From the NCBI RefSeq assembly GCF_010131535.1, contig NZ_WUBS01000012.1, positions 1 to 64,000 on the forward strand: a DNA stretch of 64,000 nt, written 5' to 3'. The notes under the pieces were generated by a model, which saw nothing but the letters and a program-made list of their open reading frames with translations, ran no database searches and was not told where the DNA came from. The translations under genes were made by a program, and so were the position numbers. This document shows, one piece after another, positions 28,844-39,786 of the stretch (positions are counted from its first letter, which is position 1; every line of letters starts with the position of its first letter). This stretch comes from Acerihabitans arboris (GTDB lineage: Bacteria > Pseudomonadota > Gammaproteobacteria > Enterobacterales > Enterobacteriaceae).

Positions 28844-29285
28844 CCCGTAAAAAACGGTTATCCCAACGGGCTCTGACGATCGCTATGTTTCTCGTATTGA
28901 CCGCTAGACGCCCGCCAAGAACCATGCTAAGTTTATGTCCACTGCATTTAGATCTTACCTGTAGTTTGAATCTTAGCTTTACTCTTTGCCCGAGTCCTGT
29001 TGTTCAACCGTAGAATTGTTCAACTGTAGAATTGTCCAATGCGAACGGCCGTTAAACAGCATCGGTTTTACCAAGCAAAGCGTTCAAGCAACCTGGATTT
29101 GAATTGATCCGTTTTTAGGCGCTCTCAATCTTCAGTCTTCTTGTATTCATTTTGCATGAATTGCTGTTCATCAGCCCAAACGGGATGTACTGGGATTAAA
29201 TGCCGTTAGACAGGCACGATTTTACGCTGCCATACCATCCACAAAAATAGTTCGAGAATTACCCCGAGTTTAAGAACCCACCATT
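28844..29285 (+). promoter_or_regulatory. Long rho leader with tandem 16-bp repeat
   Basis: 442 bases between trxA and rho. E. coli rho has a long leader used for autoregulation by Rho itself, and the same is inferred here. Bases 29001-29016 and 29017-29032 are a tandem repeat (TGTTCAAC-C/T-GTAGAAT) followed by a partial third copy (29033-29040). A 43-codon frame (ATG 28885 to TAG about 29013) exists but lacks a convincing ribosome site and does not resemble E. coli rhoL. Confidence 0.5.
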
Positions 29286-30545
29286 ATGAACCTTACCGAA
29301 TTAAAAAATACGCCGGTTTCTGAGCTAATTACTCTCGGCGAAAACATGGGGCTGGAAAACCTGGCCCGTATGCGCAAGCAAGACATCATCTTCGCCATTT
29401 TGAAGCAGCATGCTAAAAGTGGAGAGGATATCTTTGGCGACGGCGTGTTGGAAATATTGCAGGATGGATTCGGTTTCCTCCGCTCCGGGGACAGCTCATA
29501 CCTGGCCGGCCCCGATGATATTTATGTTTCCCCCAGCCAGATTCGCCGTTTCAACCTTCGCACCGGCGACACCATTTCCGGCAAGATCCGTCCGCCGAAA
29601 GAGGGCGAGCGCTACTTCGCGCTGCTGAAGGTCAATGAAGTCAATTACGACAAACCGGAAAATGCCCGTAACAAGATCCTGTTTGAAAATTTAACCCCGC
29701 TGCACGCCAACTCCAGGTTGCGTATGGAACGCGGCAACGGCTCCACCGAAGACCTGACGGCGCGCGTGCTGGATTTGGCCGCCCCCATCGGCCGTGGCCA
29801 GCGCGGCCTGATCGTGGCGCCGCCCAAGGCCGGTAAGACCATGCTGCTGCAGAATATTGCGCAAAGCATCGCCTACAACCATCCCGATTGCGTGCTGATG
29901 GTACTGCTGATCGATGAGCGGCCGGAAGAAGTGACCGAAATGCAGCGCCTGGTTAAAGGCGAAGTGATTGCGTCAACGTTCGATGAACCGGCCTCGCGTC
30001 ACGTTCAGGTCGCCGAAATGGTGATCGAAAAAGCCAAACGCCTGGTCGAACACAAGAAAGACGTCATCATCCTGCTGGACTCCATCACCCGCCTGGCCCG
30101 CGCCTACAACACCGTGGTGCCCGCCTCGGGCAAGGTGCTGACCGGCGGCGTGGACGCCAACGCCCTGCACCGGCCAAAACGGTTCTTCGGCGCGGCGCGT
30201 AATATGGAAGAGGGCGGCAGCCTGACCATCATCGCCACGGCGCTGATCGACACCGGCTCCAAGATGGATGAAGTCATTTACGAAGAATTTAAAGGTACCG
30301 GTAATATGGAATTGCACCTCTCGCGCAAAATCGCCGAGAAACGTGTCTTCCCGGCGATTGACTACAACCGCTCCGGCACCCGTAAGGAAGAATTGCTGAC
30401 CACCCAGGAGGAGCTGCAGAAAATGTGGATCCTGCGCAAAATCATCCACCCGATGGGCGAGACCGACGCCATGGAATTCCTGATGAACAAGTTAGCGATG
30501 ACCAAAACCAACGACGAGTTCTTCGATATGATGAAACGCTCGTAA
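29286..30545 (+). CDS. rho: Transcription termination factor Rho
   Basis: 419 residues, the same length as and nearly identical to E. coli Rho. A hexameric RNA-dependent ATPase. An N-terminal helical part and an OB-fold primary RNA site (GFGFLRS near 62-67) precede the P-loop APPKAGKT (178-185), Walker [12 protein letters not shown], the Q-loop and the R-loop region [18 protein letters not shown]. Confidence 0.98.
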   Translation: MNLTELKNTPVSELITLGENMGLENLARMRKQDIIFAILKQHAKSGEDIFGDGVLEILQDGFGFLRSGDSSYLAGPDDIYVSPSQIRRFNLRTGDTISGKIRPPKEGERYFALLKVNEVNYDKPENARNKILFENLTPLHANSRLRMERGNGSTEDLTARVLDLAAPIGRGQRGLIVAPPKAGKTMLLQNIAQSIAYNHPDCVLMVLLIDERPEEVTEMQRLVKGEVIASTFDEPASRHVQVAEMVIEKAKRLVEHKKDVIILLDSITRLARAYNTVVPASGKVLTGGVDANALHRPKRFFGAARNMEEGGSLTIIATALIDTGSKMDEVIYEEFKGTGNMELHLSRKIAEKRVFPAIDYNRSGTRKEELLTTQEELQKMWILRKIIHPMGETDAMEFLMNKLAMTKTNDEFFDMMKRS

Positions 30546-30562
30546 ATAATAAAAACTCGGGT

Positions 30563-30592
30563 AACGCCACGTCAAGACGTGGCGTTTTTTGT
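30563..30592 (+). terminator. Rho-independent terminator after rho
   Basis: A perfect 11-bp stem (AACGCCACGTC, 30563-30573, with 30576-30586) on an AA loop, followed by a T-run, 17 bases after the rho stop. Confidence 0.93.
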
Positions 30593-30820
30593 TTCTAATG
30601 CTAGGATAGTCAGTTCTTACTTGCCGTAGCCTTTTAATGAAGGCTAAGCCAAGCGGTCTTTTTGCTTCAGTTCACCTGACGGAGCTTCGGGTGTGACGAA
30701 AAAGATAACAAAGTCAATATTTCAGTGTCGCGCGGTACGGTGACGATTGAGGCAGAGAGTAAGGGGCGTCTACATCGGTAACGCTTCTAACAACCTGATG
30801 GATGCAGAGAGCCTTCTATT
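30593..30820. promoter_or_regulatory. Gap holding the ECA operon promoter
   Basis: 228 bases between the rho terminator and wecA. It should hold the promoter of the whole wec operon, but I see no pair of strong -35/-10 boxes and name none. Confidence 0.35.
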
Positions 30821-31933
30821 GTGAACTTACTCAATATGAGTACTGATTTTTTTGCTATTTTTTTGTTTTCAATGGTTTTTTTGTTTTTCTCCCGTAAGGT
30901 TGCCCAGAAGATCGGCCTGGTTGATAAACCCAATTACCGCAAACGTCATCAAGGGCAAATCCCCCTGGTGGGCGGTATCTCCATTTACGCCGGCATTTGC
31001 TTCACATTCCTCTTTACCGACCACTTCGTGCCGCATATCGGGCTGTATTTACTTTGTTCCGGCATTTTGGTGCTGACCGGCGCGCTCGACGATCGTTTTG
31101 ATATCAGCGTCAAGTCGCGCGCCACCATCCAGGCGCTGGTCGCCATCACCATGATGTACTTCGGCGGTTTGTACATCAACAGCCTGGGATTTGTGTTCGG
31201 CCCCTGGGAAATGGTGCTCGGTCCCTACTTCGGCTACCCGGTCACCCTGTTCGCGGTCTGGGCGGCGATCAACGCCTTTAACATGGTGGACGGCATCGAC
31301 GGGCTGCTGGGCGGGTTATCCTGCGTTTCGCTCGGCGCCATGGGCATCCTGATGTACAAAGACAATAACCCCAGCCTCGGGTTGTGGTGTTTTGCCATGA
31401 TTGCCGCCATCCTGCCGTATATCCTGCTGAACCTCGGGATGTTCGGACGACACTATAAAGTGTTTATGGGCGACGCCGGCAGCACCATGATAGGCTTCAG
31501 CATTATCTGGATTATCCTGCAAAGCACCCAGGGCACCGGCCACCCGATGAACCCGGTCACCGGCCTTTGGATCATCGCCATCCCGTTAATGGATATGATT
31601 GCCATCATGTACCGCCGCATGCGTAAAGGCATGAGCCCCTTCTCTCCCGATCGGCAGCACATTCATCACCTTATCATGCGCGCCGGGTTTAGTTCGCGCC
31701 AAGCCTTTGTTATCATTACCGTTACCGCCGCATTATTGGCCGCCTTCGGCGTGGCGGGCGAGCAATGGTTCGTGTGGCCCGACTGGCTGATGTTTATCTT
31801 GTTCATCCTGGTTTTTTTACTCTACGGCTATTTGCTGAAATGCGCCTGGCGGGTGGCGCGTTTCGTCAAGCGCACCAAGCGGCGGTTCAGTGGCAAACAC
31901 GTACCCTCTCACCGTAATACGGGACAAAAATGA
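30821..31933 (+). CDS. wecA: UDP-GlcNAc:undecaprenyl-phosphate GlcNAc-1-P transferase
   Basis: 370 residues (E. coli 367). A polytopic enzyme that starts ECA, and often O-antigen, by forming GlcNAc-PP-undecaprenol (lipid I of ECA). About eleven membrane segments; catalytic and Mg2+ motifs DDRFD, NAFNMVDGIDGL, FMGDAGST and the HIHH loop near the C-terminus are present. It begins with GTG, as I recall for E. coli. First gene of the operon; overlaps wzzE by four bases. Confidence 0.95.
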   Translation: MNLLNMSTDFFAIFLFSMVFLFFSRKVAQKIGLVDKPNYRKRHQGQIPLVGGISIYAGICFTFLFTDHFVPHIGLYLLCSGILVLTGALDDRFDISVKSRATIQALVAITMMYFGGLYINSLGFVFGPWEMVLGPYFGYPVTLFAVWAAINAFNMVDGIDGLLGGLSCVSLGAMGILMYKDNNPSLGLWCFAMIAAILPYILLNLGMFGRHYKVFMGDAGSTMIGFSIIWIILQSTQGTGHPMNPVTGLWIIAIPLMDMIAIMYRRMRKGMSPFSPDRQHIHHLIMRAGFSSRQAFVIITVTAALLAAFGVAGEQWFVWPDWLMFILFILVFLLYGYLLKCAWRVARFVKRTKRRFSGKHVPSHRNTGQK

Positions 31934-32976
31934 GATCAGAAACCCAACCGAAAGCCACTGGAACGGCGCTGGATAACGAGCTCGATCTACGCGGCCTTTT
32001 TTGCGCACTGTGGCGCGGCAAGGGCTGGATTATCGGCGCGGCCCTGGTGTTTGCGGTTATTGCCCTGGTCTATTCCTACCTGGTTAAGCAGGAGTGGACC
32101 GCCGCGGCGATTACCGATAAACCCACGGTGAACATGCTCGGCAGCTATTTCTCCCAGCAGCAGTTCCTGCGCAACCTGGATGTGAAGAATACCGCATTGC
32201 CGACGTCGGATATGCCGGGCATCGGCGATGAGGCATACCAGGAATTTATCCGCCAGCTGTCCTCTTATGATACCCGGCGCGATTTCTGGCAGGCGTCGGA
32301 CTACTTTATTTCGCGCAAACAGGTCGACGCCCATGCCGATGCGGTATTGCTCGACGAAATGATCGGCAATATCCAGTTTACGCCAGGCGACGAGGCTAAA
32401 AAACTGCCCGACCAGGTGACGCTTACCGCCGAAACGGCGGCGGACGCCAACGCGCTGCTGCGCCGCTACGTGGCGTTCGCCAGCCAGCGCGCCGCCGGCC
32501 ACCTGAACGAAGATATCACCGGCGCCTGGACGGCGCGCACCATCTCACTCAAGGCACAGGTCAAACGCCAGGAAGCGGTGGCCAACACCATCCATGAACG
32601 CGACCTGAGCGCATTGCGCCATGCCCTGGATATTGCCAAGCGGCAGGGCATCAGTCATAGTCAAGTCAACGTCCCCGAAGAGCAATTGCCGCAGTCCGGA
32701 TTATTCCTGCTGGGAGAACCGGTGCTGCAGGCGCGGCTGGAAGCACTGCAGGCGGCCGGCCCCGGTTTTGACGTGGAATACGATCAGAACCGCGCCATGC
32801 TGGCCACGCTTAGCGTCGGCCCGACGCTGCAGAATACATTCCAGACTTACCGTTATTTAAGAACGCCCGAGGAACCGGTCAAACGCGATAAACCGCGCCG
32901 GATTTTCCTGCTCATCCTCTGGGGCGCCTTGGGTGGATTGATTGGAGCCGGTGTCGCGCTGGCGCGTCGCCGCTGA
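31930..32976 (+). CDS. wzzE: ECA chain-length regulator
   Basis: 348 residues (E. coli 348-349). A polysaccharide co-polymerase with a membrane segment at about 36-56 and another near the C-terminus (FLLILWGALGGLIGAGVAL), and a long periplasmic helical domain between. It sets the modal length of ECA chains made by WzyE. Confidence 0.93.
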   Translation: MRSETQPKATGTALDNELDLRGLFCALWRGKGWIIGAALVFAVIALVYSYLVKQEWTAAAITDKPTVNMLGSYFSQQQFLRNLDVKNTALPTSDMPGIGDEAYQEFIRQLSSYDTRRDFWQASDYFISRKQVDAHADAVLLDEMIGNIQFTPGDEAKKLPDQVTLTAETAADANALLRRYVAFASQRAAGHLNEDITGAWTARTISLKAQVKRQEAVANTIHERDLSALRHALDIAKRQGISHSQVNVPEEQLPQSGLFLLGEPVLQARLEALQAAGPGFDVEYDQNRAMLATLSVGPTLQNTFQTYRYLRTPEEPVKRDKPRRIFLLILWGALGGLIGAGVALARRR

Positions 32977-33084
32977 TCACGTTGCCGTGGAGCTAGCATC
33001 AACCCGGATGGATGCGCCGCCACTACGCGGCAGAACTTATATCAGCCACGCGTATGGCTTACTTGAGACGGAAAGGAATTTGCT

Positions 33085-34215
33085 GTGAAAGTGTTGATCG
33101 TCTTCGGTACAAGGCCGGAAGCCATAAAGATGGCGCCGCTTATCCTGGCCCTGGCCAGGGACCCGGCCTTTGAATCCAGGATTTGCGTCACGGCCCAACA
33201 TCGGGAAATGCTCGATCAGGTGTTACGCTTGTTCGAGATCGCGCCCGATTATGATTTAAACATCATGCGTCCGGATCAGGGCCTGACGGAAATTACCAGC
33301 CGCATCTTAATCGGCCTGAAACCGGTATTGGAATCGTTTTGTCCTGATGTGGTCTTGGTTCACGGCGACACCACCACCACCCTGGCCGCCAGCCTGGCGG
33401 CATTTTACCAGCATATCCCGGTCGGCCATGTGGAGGCCGGGTTGCGCACCGGCAATCTCTACTCGCCCTGGCCGGAGGAAGCCAATCGCAAATTAACCGG
33501 CCATCTGGCGATGTATCATTTTTCCCCCACCGAGAATGCGCGGCAAAACCTGCTGCGCGAAGGGCTGCCCGGGGACAGGATATTTGTCACCGGCAATACC
33601 GTCATCGACGCGCTGTTATGGGTACGCGATCGCGTAATGAACAACGCCGGGTTGCGCGACACGCTTGAGAAGCGCTACGATTTTCTCAATCCGCAGAAAA
33701 AAATGATTCTGGTTACCGGCCACCGGCGGGAAAGCTTTGGCGACGGCTTCGAGCGCATATGCAGCGCGCTGGCCCATATTGCCCGCCACCATCCCGAGGT
33801 GCAGGTGGTGTATCCGGTTCACCTTAATCCCAACGTCGGCGAGCCGGTTAACCGCATCCTGAGCGGCATACCCAATATCAAACTTATCGATCCGCAGGAT
33901 TACCTGCCGTTTGTGTACCTGATGGACCGGGCCTATATGATCCTGACAGACTCCGGCGGCATCCAGGAGGAGGCGCCCTCCCTCGGTAAACCGGTACTGG
34001 TGATGCGTGACGCCACCGAGCGCCCGGAAGCGGTGGCGGCCGGCACCGTACTGCTGGTGGGCACCGATCCCAAGACCATCCAGGCGGCGGTGTCCAGGCT
34101 GTTGAACGACGCCGATGAGTACCAGGCCATGAGCCGGGCGCACAACCCCTATGGCGATGGGCAGGCTTGCCAGCGAATTATAGAAGCGTTAAAGAATAAT
34201 CAGGTGAAAGTATGA
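33085..34215 (+). CDS. wecB: UDP-GlcNAc 2-epimerase (non-hydrolysing)
   Basis: 376 residues, as in E. coli. Converts UDP-GlcNAc to UDP-ManNAc for [27 protein letters not shown] and [21 protein letters not shown] motifs of the family are present. It overlaps wecC by four bases. Confidence 0.95.
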   Translation: MKVLIVFGTRPEAIKMAPLILALARDPAFESRICVTAQHREMLDQVLRLFEIAPDYDLNIMRPDQGLTEITSRILIGLKPVLESFCPDVVLVHGDTTTTLAASLAAFYQHIPVGHVEAGLRTGNLYSPWPEEANRKLTGHLAMYHFSPTENARQNLLREGLPGDRIFVTGNTVIDALLWVRDRVMNNAGLRDTLEKRYDFLNPQKKMILVTGHRRESFGDGFERICSALAHIARHHPEVQVVYPVHLNPNVGEPVNRILSGIPNIKLIDPQDYLPFVYLMDRAYMILTDSGGIQEEAPSLGKPVLVMRDATERPEAVAAGTVLLVGTDPKTIQAAVSRLLNDADEYQAMSRAHNPYGDGQACQRIIEALKNNQVKV

Positions 34216-35474
34216 GTTTTGACCAAATCTCCGTTATCGGCCTGGGCTATATCGGCCTGCCCACCGCCGCCGCCTTTGCCTCGCGCGGTAAAAAGGTGGT
34301 GGGCGTGGACGTGAACCACCAGGCGGTAGAGACGATTAACCGCGGTGCGATTCATATTGTCGAGCCGGACCTGGCCGACGTGGTTAAACGCGCCGTCGCC
34401 CAGGGTTATCTTACGGCGGTCACCCGTCCGGTAACCGCCGACGCTTTCCTGATTGCGGTGCCGACCCCGTTTATGGACGGGCATGAACCCGACCTTAAAT
34501 ACGTCCGCGCGGCGGCGCTCTCCTTGGCGCCGGTGCTTAAACAGGGGGACCTGGTCATCCTGGAATCCACGTCGCCGGTAGGCACCACCGAACAGATGGC
34601 GCAATGGCTGGCCGAAGCGCGGCCGGATCTGCGGTTTCCGCAGGCGGCGGGTGAACGGGCGGATATCAATATCGCCTATTGCCCGGAGCGCGTGCTGCCC
34701 GGCAAGATCATGGCCGAACTGGTTAAGAACGATCGGGTGATCGGCGGCATGACCCCTCGCTGTTCCGCGCGGGCCAGCGAGCTTTACCGTATTTTCCTGG
34801 AAGGTGAGTGTGTGGTTACTAACTCACGCACCGCCGAGATGTGCAAGCTGACCGAGAACAGCTTTCGGGACGTGAATATTGCCTTTGCCAATGAACTATC
34901 GCTGATTTGCGCCGATCGGGAGATCAATGTCTGGGAATTGATCCGCCTGGCCAACCGGCATCCGCGGGTGAATATCCTGCAGCCGGGCCCGGGCGTCGGC
35001 GGCCACTGTATTGCGGTCGACCCCTGGTTTATCGTCGCGCAGAATCCACGGCAGGCCAGGCTTATCCATACCGCCCGTTTAGTCAACGACGGCAAGCCGC
35101 TTTGGGTGGTGGAACGGGTCAAGGCGGCGGTGGCGGACTGCCTGGCGCACAGCGGCAAACGCGCCGGTGAGCTGACCATTGCCTGTTTCGGGCTGGCGTT
35201 CAAGCCGGATATCGATGACCTGCGCGAAAGCCCGGCGGTGGCTATTACCCAACTGATCGCCCAGTGGCATCCGGGGGAAACCCTGGCGGTGGAGCCGAAC
35301 GTGGCGCAATTGCCCGCCACGCTTGCCGCCCTTGCCACCTTAACCGGGCTGGACAGCGCGTTGGCCAGCGCGGACGTGCTGGTGATGCTGGTGGACCACC
35401 GTCAATTCAGGGAACTGCCCGCGGCCGACATTACACAGCGCTGGATAGTCGATACCAAAGGTGTCTGGCGCTAA
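34212..35474 (+). CDS. wecC: UDP-ManNAc dehydrogenase
   Basis: 420 residues (E. coli 420). NAD-dependent four-electron oxidation of UDP-ManNAc to UDP-ManNAcA. Rossmann motif [10 protein letters not shown] near residue 10, and the catalytic cysteine in [13 protein letters not shown]. In most enterobacteria rffG and rffH follow; here only 42 bases separate its stop from wecD. Confidence 0.95.
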   Translation: MSFDQISVIGLGYIGLPTAAAFASRGKKVVGVDVNHQAVETINRGAIHIVEPDLADVVKRAVAQGYLTAVTRPVTADAFLIAVPTPFMDGHEPDLKYVRAAALSLAPVLKQGDLVILESTSPVGTTEQMAQWLAEARPDLRFPQAAGERADINIAYCPERVLPGKIMAELVKNDRVIGGMTPRCSARASELYRIFLEGECVVTNSRTAEMCKLTENSFRDVNIAFANELSLICADREINVWELIRLANRHPRVNILQPGPGVGGHCIAVDPWFIVAQNPRQARLIHTARLVNDGKPLWVVERVKAAVADCLAHSGKRAGELTIACFGLAFKPDIDDLRESPAVAITQLIAQWHPGETLAVEPNVAQLPATLAALATLTGLDSALASADVLVMLVDHRQFRELPAADITQRWIVDTKGVWR

Positions 35475-35516
35475 GCAGCAACCCCGGCTTCGGCCGCTAT
35501 CCATCGGGTGGACACT

Positions 35517-36311
35517 ATGCCCTTGCATGCCACAATTGAACCGCTGGGTTGGGAAAGCGATTTCTTCAACGTTTCCAGCGGCAAGATTATCGTCAATCCC
35601 GCCGCCGCGCCGCTGAGCGGCTGTGCCCTGGATGCGTTCCAGGTGGTGCAGGCCAAGGTGGCGGCTGACGCCATGGGCCAGGCGGACGCCCTGGCGGAGC
35701 TGGGTTTCCGGCTGGTGGAAGGCGAAATTGATTGCAGCCTGCGGGTGCCGAAGCGGTGCGGCAGGGGAGATGGCGCGCATGGAGATTTGGCGGATAGCGC
35801 GCAGGGAGATCTGGCGGATCGCGCGGTGGAAGGCTCGGCGCGTCTCCCCGGCGGTGCCCCTTATGCCGGTCACCTGCGTATCGCAGGCCGGGGGGACAAC
35901 GCGGCGGTCAGCCGGCTGGCGTCGTCGGCGTTCAGGCTAAGCCGGTTTCGCGAACCCTGGTACCGCGAGCAGGACCGCCGGCGCTTCTATGCCGTATGGG
36001 CGCAAAACGCCATCCTGGGCACCTTTGATGATCTCTGCCTGGTCAAGGGCCGGCCCGGGGCAATCGAAGGCATGGTGACGCTCAGGCGTCTCGGCGCGGA
36101 TGATGCGCGCATCGGCCTGCTGGCGGTAGATCCGGCCTTTACCCGGCGGGGCGTCGGCCGCGTCCTGTTCGCCGGCGCGCTGGCGTGGTGCCGCCTACAG
36201 GGAATATCGCGCCTGCGGGTGGCCACCCAGGCCGGCAACCTTGCCGCGTTACGGCTCTACATCGCATGTGGCGCCACCGTTGACAGCACCGCCTACTGGC
36301 TATACAGGTGA
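35517..36311 (+). CDS. wecD: dTDP-4-amino-4,6-dideoxygalactose N-acetyltransferase, with insertion
   Basis: 264 residues versus 224 in E. coli. The GNAT enzyme that acetylates dTDP-Fuc4N to make dTDP-Fuc4NAc for ECA. The N-terminal part (ATIEPLGWESDFFNV) and the GNAT core with the acetyl-CoA loop (RRGVGR) and final STAYWLYR match the E. coli protein. The extra length, about 35 residues after residue 80, is Gly/Ala/Asp-rich and coded by a short tandem DNA repeat. It falls between the N-terminal segment and the GNAT core, so activity may be kept. ATG 35517 gives the family N-terminus; the in-frame GTG 35508 is less likely. Confidence 0.88.
   Translation: MPLHATIEPLGWESDFFNVSSGKIIVNPAAAPLSGCALDAFQVVQAKVAADAMGQADALAELGFRLVEGEIDCSLRVPKRCGRGDGAHGDLADSAQGDLADRAVEGSARLPGGAPYAGHLRIAGRGDNAAVSRLASSAFRLSRFREPWYREQDRRRFYAVWAQNAILGTFDDLCLVKGRPGAIEGMVTLRRLGADDARIGLLAVDPAFTRRGVGRVLFAGALAWCRLQGISRLRVATQAGNLAALRLYIACGATVDSTAYWLYR
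35781..35825 (+). repeat. Tandem repeat inside wecD
   Basis: A 21-bp unit (GGAGATYTGGCGGATMGCGCG) occurs at 35781-35801 and 35805-35825 with two differences, a 24-bp period that keeps frame. A degenerate partial copy precedes at about 35765-35778. It codes the GDLAD repeats of the WecD insertion. Confidence 0.85.
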
Positions 36312-36315
36312 AGAT

Positions 36316-37446
36316 ATGATCCCGTTTAATTCCCCACCGGTGGTGGGAACTGAAATCGATTTTATACGTACGGCGATGGGCAGCGGCAAGCTGTGCGGCG
36401 ACGGCGATTTCACCAAGCGTTGCCAGCTATGGCTCGAGCAGCGTTTCGACACTCCCAAGGCGCTGCTGACGCCATCGTGCACCGCGTCGCTGGAAATGGC
36501 GGCCATCCTGCTCGATATCCGGCCGGGCGATGAAGTCATCATGCCGAGCTATACCTTTGTCTCCACCGCCAACGCGTTTGTGCTGCGCGGCGCGACCATC
36601 GTGTTCGTCGATATCCGCCCCGACACCATGAATTTGGATGAACAGCTTATCGAAGCGGCGATTACCGATAAAACCCGGGTTATCGTGCCGGTGCACTATG
36701 CCGGCATTGCCTGCGAAATGGATACCATCCTAGCGCTTGCTAAAAAATACCGCCTGGCGGTGGTCGAGGATGCCGCCCAGGGCGTGATGTCCGAATATCA
36801 CGGTAAACCGCTCGGCACCCTGGGCGACATCGGTTGCTTCAGCTTCCATGAAACCAAGAACTACACCGCCGGCGGCGAAGGCGGGGCCACGCTGGTAAAC
36901 GATGCCGGGCTGATCGACCGCGCGGAAATCGTGCGTGAAAAAGGCACCAACCGCAGCCAGTTCTTTCGCGGCCAGGCGGATAAGTACACCTGGCGCGATA
37001 TCGGGTCCAGCTATCTGATGGCCGACCTGCAGGCCGCTTATCTGTGGGGGCAACTGGACGCCGCCGAGATCATTAACCGGCGACGCCTGGATCTCTGGAA
37101 CCGCTATCGCGACGCGCTCTTGCCGCTGGCGGGACAAGGACGCATCGAACTGCCGTCGGTGCCGGACGGATGCCGGCAAAACGCCCATATGTTTTATATC
37201 AAACTGCGGGATATCGCGGATCGTTCGGCGTTTATCGATCATATGAAGGCGGCGGACATCCTGGCGGTATTCCATTATATTCCGCTACACGACAGCCCGG
37301 CCGGGCTGCGTTTCGGGCGTTTCAGCGGCGAAGACCGCTATACCAGCCGCGAAAGCCGACGACTGGTGCGGCTGCCGCTGTTCTACAACTTAACCGACGA
37401 GCACCAGTCCCGGGTTATCAGCGCGATTAACCGGTACTTCGCCTGA
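36316..37446 (+). CDS. wecE: dTDP-4-amino-4,6-dideoxygalactose transaminase
   Basis: 376 residues (E. coli 376). A DegT/DnrJ-family PLP aminotransferase making dTDP-Fuc4N from the 4-keto sugar. The PLP lysine is in FHETKNYTAG, and VEDAAQG binds the cofactor ring. The ATG at 36316 gives the E. coli start MIPFN; the longer frame upstream lies inside wecD. Its substrate normally derives from RffG/RffH products, which are not coded in this cluster. Confidence 0.95.
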   Translation: MIPFNSPPVVGTEIDFIRTAMGSGKLCGDGDFTKRCQLWLEQRFDTPKALLTPSCTASLEMAAILLDIRPGDEVIMPSYTFVSTANAFVLRGATIVFVDIRPDTMNLDEQLIEAAITDKTRVIVPVHYAGIACEMDTILALAKKYRLAVVEDAAQGVMSEYHGKPLGTLGDIGCFSFHETKNYTAGGEGGATLVNDAGLIDRAEIVREKGTNRSQFFRGQADKYTWRDIGSSYLMADLQAAYLWGQLDAAEIINRRRLDLWNRYRDALLPLAGQGRIELPSVPDGCRQNAHMFYIKLRDIADRSAFIDHMKAADILAVFHYIPLHDSPAGLRFGRFSGEDRYTSRESRRLVRLPLFYNLTDEHQSRVISAINRYFA

Positions 37447-37447
37447 T

Positions 37448-38698
37448 ATGTCGCTGGCCCGCGCGTCGTTATGGACCGCCGGATCGACGCTGGTCAAGAT
37501 TGGCGTCGGCCTGCTGGTGGTCAAACTGCTGGCGGTGTCCTTCGGGCCGTCCGGCGTAGGCCAGGCGGGTAATTTCCGGCAGTTGGTGACCGTGCTCGGC
37601 GTGCTGTCCGGCGCGGGCATCTTCAACGGCATCACCAAATATGTGGCGCAGTACCAGCATCAGCCGGAACGGCTGCGCGCGCTACTGGGCACCGGCTCGG
37701 CCATGGTGCTGGGATTTTCCACCCTGTTGGCGGTGATTTTCCTGGCCGGCGCCGAATCCATCAGCCGCGGACTGTTCGGCCACGGCGACTATGCCAATGT
37801 GGTGCGGGCTGTGGCCTTTATCCAGCTGGGCATCGCCTATGCCAATCTGATGCTGGCCATCCTGAAAGGCTTTCGCGACGCGGCCGGCAACGCCCTGGCC
37901 GTCAGCTGCGGCAGCGTGCTGGGCGCGGGCGCTTTTTTCCTCTGCTACCAATGGGGCGGTTATCCGGGCGCGCTGGCCGGGCTGGCGCTGGTGCCCGCCG
38001 TGACGCTGGTGCCCGCCGCGCTGGTGGTGGCCCGGCGGCGGCTTATACGCCCGGGCGATCTGCGTCCGGCCTGGGATCGGCCGCTGGCCGGCCAGCTTGG
38101 CAAGTTTACCCTGATGGCGCTGATGACCTCGTTCACCTTGCCCCTGGCCTATATCATGATGCGCAATCTGCTGGCTGAGCGTTACAGCTGGGAGGCGGTG
38201 GGCATCTGGCAGGGGGTCAGCAGCATCTCGGATGCTTATTTGCAGTTTATCACCGCCTCGTTTACCGTTTATCTGCTGCCGACCCTGTCGCGTTTAAGCG
38301 ATAAGCGCGCCGTCGCCCGGGAAATCGTCCGTTCCCTGCTGTTTGTGATGCCGGCGGTGGCGACGGTAAGCCTGTTATTATGGCTGTTAAGGGATTTGGC
38401 TATCCGTCTGCTGTTTTCAGCGCAGTTTGAACCCATGCGCGATCTGTTCGCCTGGCAGCTGGTGGGCGATGTTTTGAAAGTGGGCGCTTACGTATTTGGC
38501 TATCTGGTAATAGCCAGGGCCTCGCTGCGTTTTTACCTGCTGACCGAAATCAGCCAGTTTGCGCTGCTGACCGGGTTTTCCCAATGGCTGATTCCGCGCT
38601 ATGGGGCGCTTGGCGCGACGCAGGCTTATATGGCAACCTACATAGTGTATTTTTTGCTTTGTAGCGGCGTATTCCTTATTTATTGCAGGAAAAAATGA
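37448..38698 (+). CDS. wzxE: ECA lipid III flippase
   Basis: 416 residues (E. coli 416), MOP-superfamily polysaccharide exporter with about twelve membrane segments. It flips undecaprenyl-linked ECA trisaccharide to the periplasmic side. The gene starts one base after the wecE stop and overlaps wecF by four bases. Confidence 0.94.
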   Translation: MSLARASLWTAGSTLVKIGVGLLVVKLLAVSFGPSGVGQAGNFRQLVTVLGVLSGAGIFNGITKYVAQYQHQPERLRALLGTGSAMVLGFSTLLAVIFLAGAESISRGLFGHGDYANVVRAVAFIQLGIAYANLMLAILKGFRDAAGNALAVSCGSVLGAGAFFLCYQWGGYPGALAGLALVPAVTLVPAALVVARRRLIRPGDLRPAWDRPLAGQLGKFTLMALMTSFTLPLAYIMMRNLLAERYSWEAVGIWQGVSSISDAYLQFITASFTVYLLPTLSRLSDKRAVAREIVRSLLFVMPAVATVSLLLWLLRDLAIRLLFSAQFEPMRDLFAWQLVGDVLKVGAYVFGYLVIARASLRFYLLTEISQFALLTGFSQWLIPRYGALGATQAYMATYIVYFLLCSGVFLIYCRKK

Positions 38699-39786
38699 CC
38701 CTATTGATACATGTGCTGGGCGCGGATATCCCCCATCATAACCTGACGGTGCTGCGTTTTTTCAACGACCAGCTGGCGGGCGGCCTTGGCCTGCCCGCCG
38801 GACAGTCCGGGCATTTTATGGTGGCGGCGGCCGATAGCGCGCCGTTCGCGCCGTTTACGCGGCTTCTTATCGACACCTATGCGGACAAACGGGCGCTGGC
38901 GCGGGCGGTGGTCTTACGTGCCGCCGCCGAACCGTCGGCACGGTTTTTCCTGCACGGGCAGTTTAACCCGGCACTCTGGCTGGCCCTGCTGTTGGGTAGA
39001 CTGCCGCCGGCCCGGGTCAGCTGGCATATCTGGGGCGCCGATCTTTATGAACAATCCCGTAGCTGGAAACATCGCCTGTTTTATCTGCTGCGCCGTCGCG
39101 CCCAGGGCCGGGTGGGCCATGTCTTCGCCACCCGGGGCGATCTCTCGGTATACCGGTCGCGTTATCCAAAAGTCGCCTCCTCGCCGCTCTATTTCCCCAC
39201 CCGGATGGATCCGGCGCTGGGTTTTGATCGGCCGACGCCTGAGGCTGGTAAATTACTCACCGTGCTGGTGGGCAACTCGGGCGATGCCACTAATCGCCAT
39301 CCGGAGGCGCTGGGCGCGATTTACCGGCAATTCGGCGCCGACGTGCGGGTGATAGTGCCGCTGGGATATCCGGCCAATAACGAGGCCTATATCGCCAGGG
39401 TGCGCGCGGAAGGGGAAAAGTATTTCCCAGCGGATCGGCTGGAGCTGCTTACGCAACCGGTGGCGTTCGACGCGTACCTGGCGCTGCTGCGCCAGTGCGA
39501 CTTGGGTTACTTCCTGTTTAACCGCCAGCAGGGGATTGGCACGCTTTGCTTGCTGATCCAGTTTGGCGTGCCTTTTGTGCTGAGCCGGCGCAACCCGTTC
39601 TGGCAGGATCTGGCCGGGGAACAGGTGCCGGTGCTCTTTGATGGCGACACGCTTGACCGGGCGGTGGTGCGCGAGGCGCAGCGTCAGCTGGCCGGCGTGG
39701 ACAGAAGCCGCATCGCCTTTTTTTACCCCAATTATCTGCAGGGGTGGCGCCAGGCGCTGGCCGCGGCCGCGGGAGAATCCTCATGA
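38695..39786 (+). CDS. wecF: Fuc4NAc transferase (lipid III synthesis)
   Basis: 363 residues (E. coli 359), glycosyltransferase family 56. It adds Fuc4NAc to lipid II of ECA. Conserved segments include [19 protein letters not shown]-x-[24 protein letters not shown] and LRQCDLGYF. The ATG at 38695 gives the family start (MTLLIHVLG) and forms the ATGA overlap with wzxE. Confidence 0.94.
   Translation: MTLLIHVLGADIPHHNLTVLRFFNDQLAGGLGLPAGQSGHFMVAAADSAPFAPFTRLLIDTYADKRALARAVVLRAAAEPSARFFLHGQFNPALWLALLLGRLPPARVSWHIWGADLYEQSRSWKHRLFYLLRRRAQGRVGHVFATRGDLSVYRSRYPKVASSPLYFPTRMDPALGFDRPTPEAGKLLTVLVGNSGDATNRHPEALGAIYRQFGADVRVIVPLGYPANNEAYIARVRAEGEKYFPADRLELLTQPVAFDAYLALLRQCDLGYFLFNRQQGIGTLCLLIQFGVPFVLSRRNPFWQDLAGEQVPVLFDGDTLDRAVVREAQRQLAGVDRSRIAFFYPNYLQGWRQALAAAAGESS

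Noticed and set aside
28885-29013. A 43-codon frame in the rho leader as a possible rhoL
   Set aside because: No convincing ribosome site and no likeness to the E. coli leader peptide; kept only as a note under the leader region.
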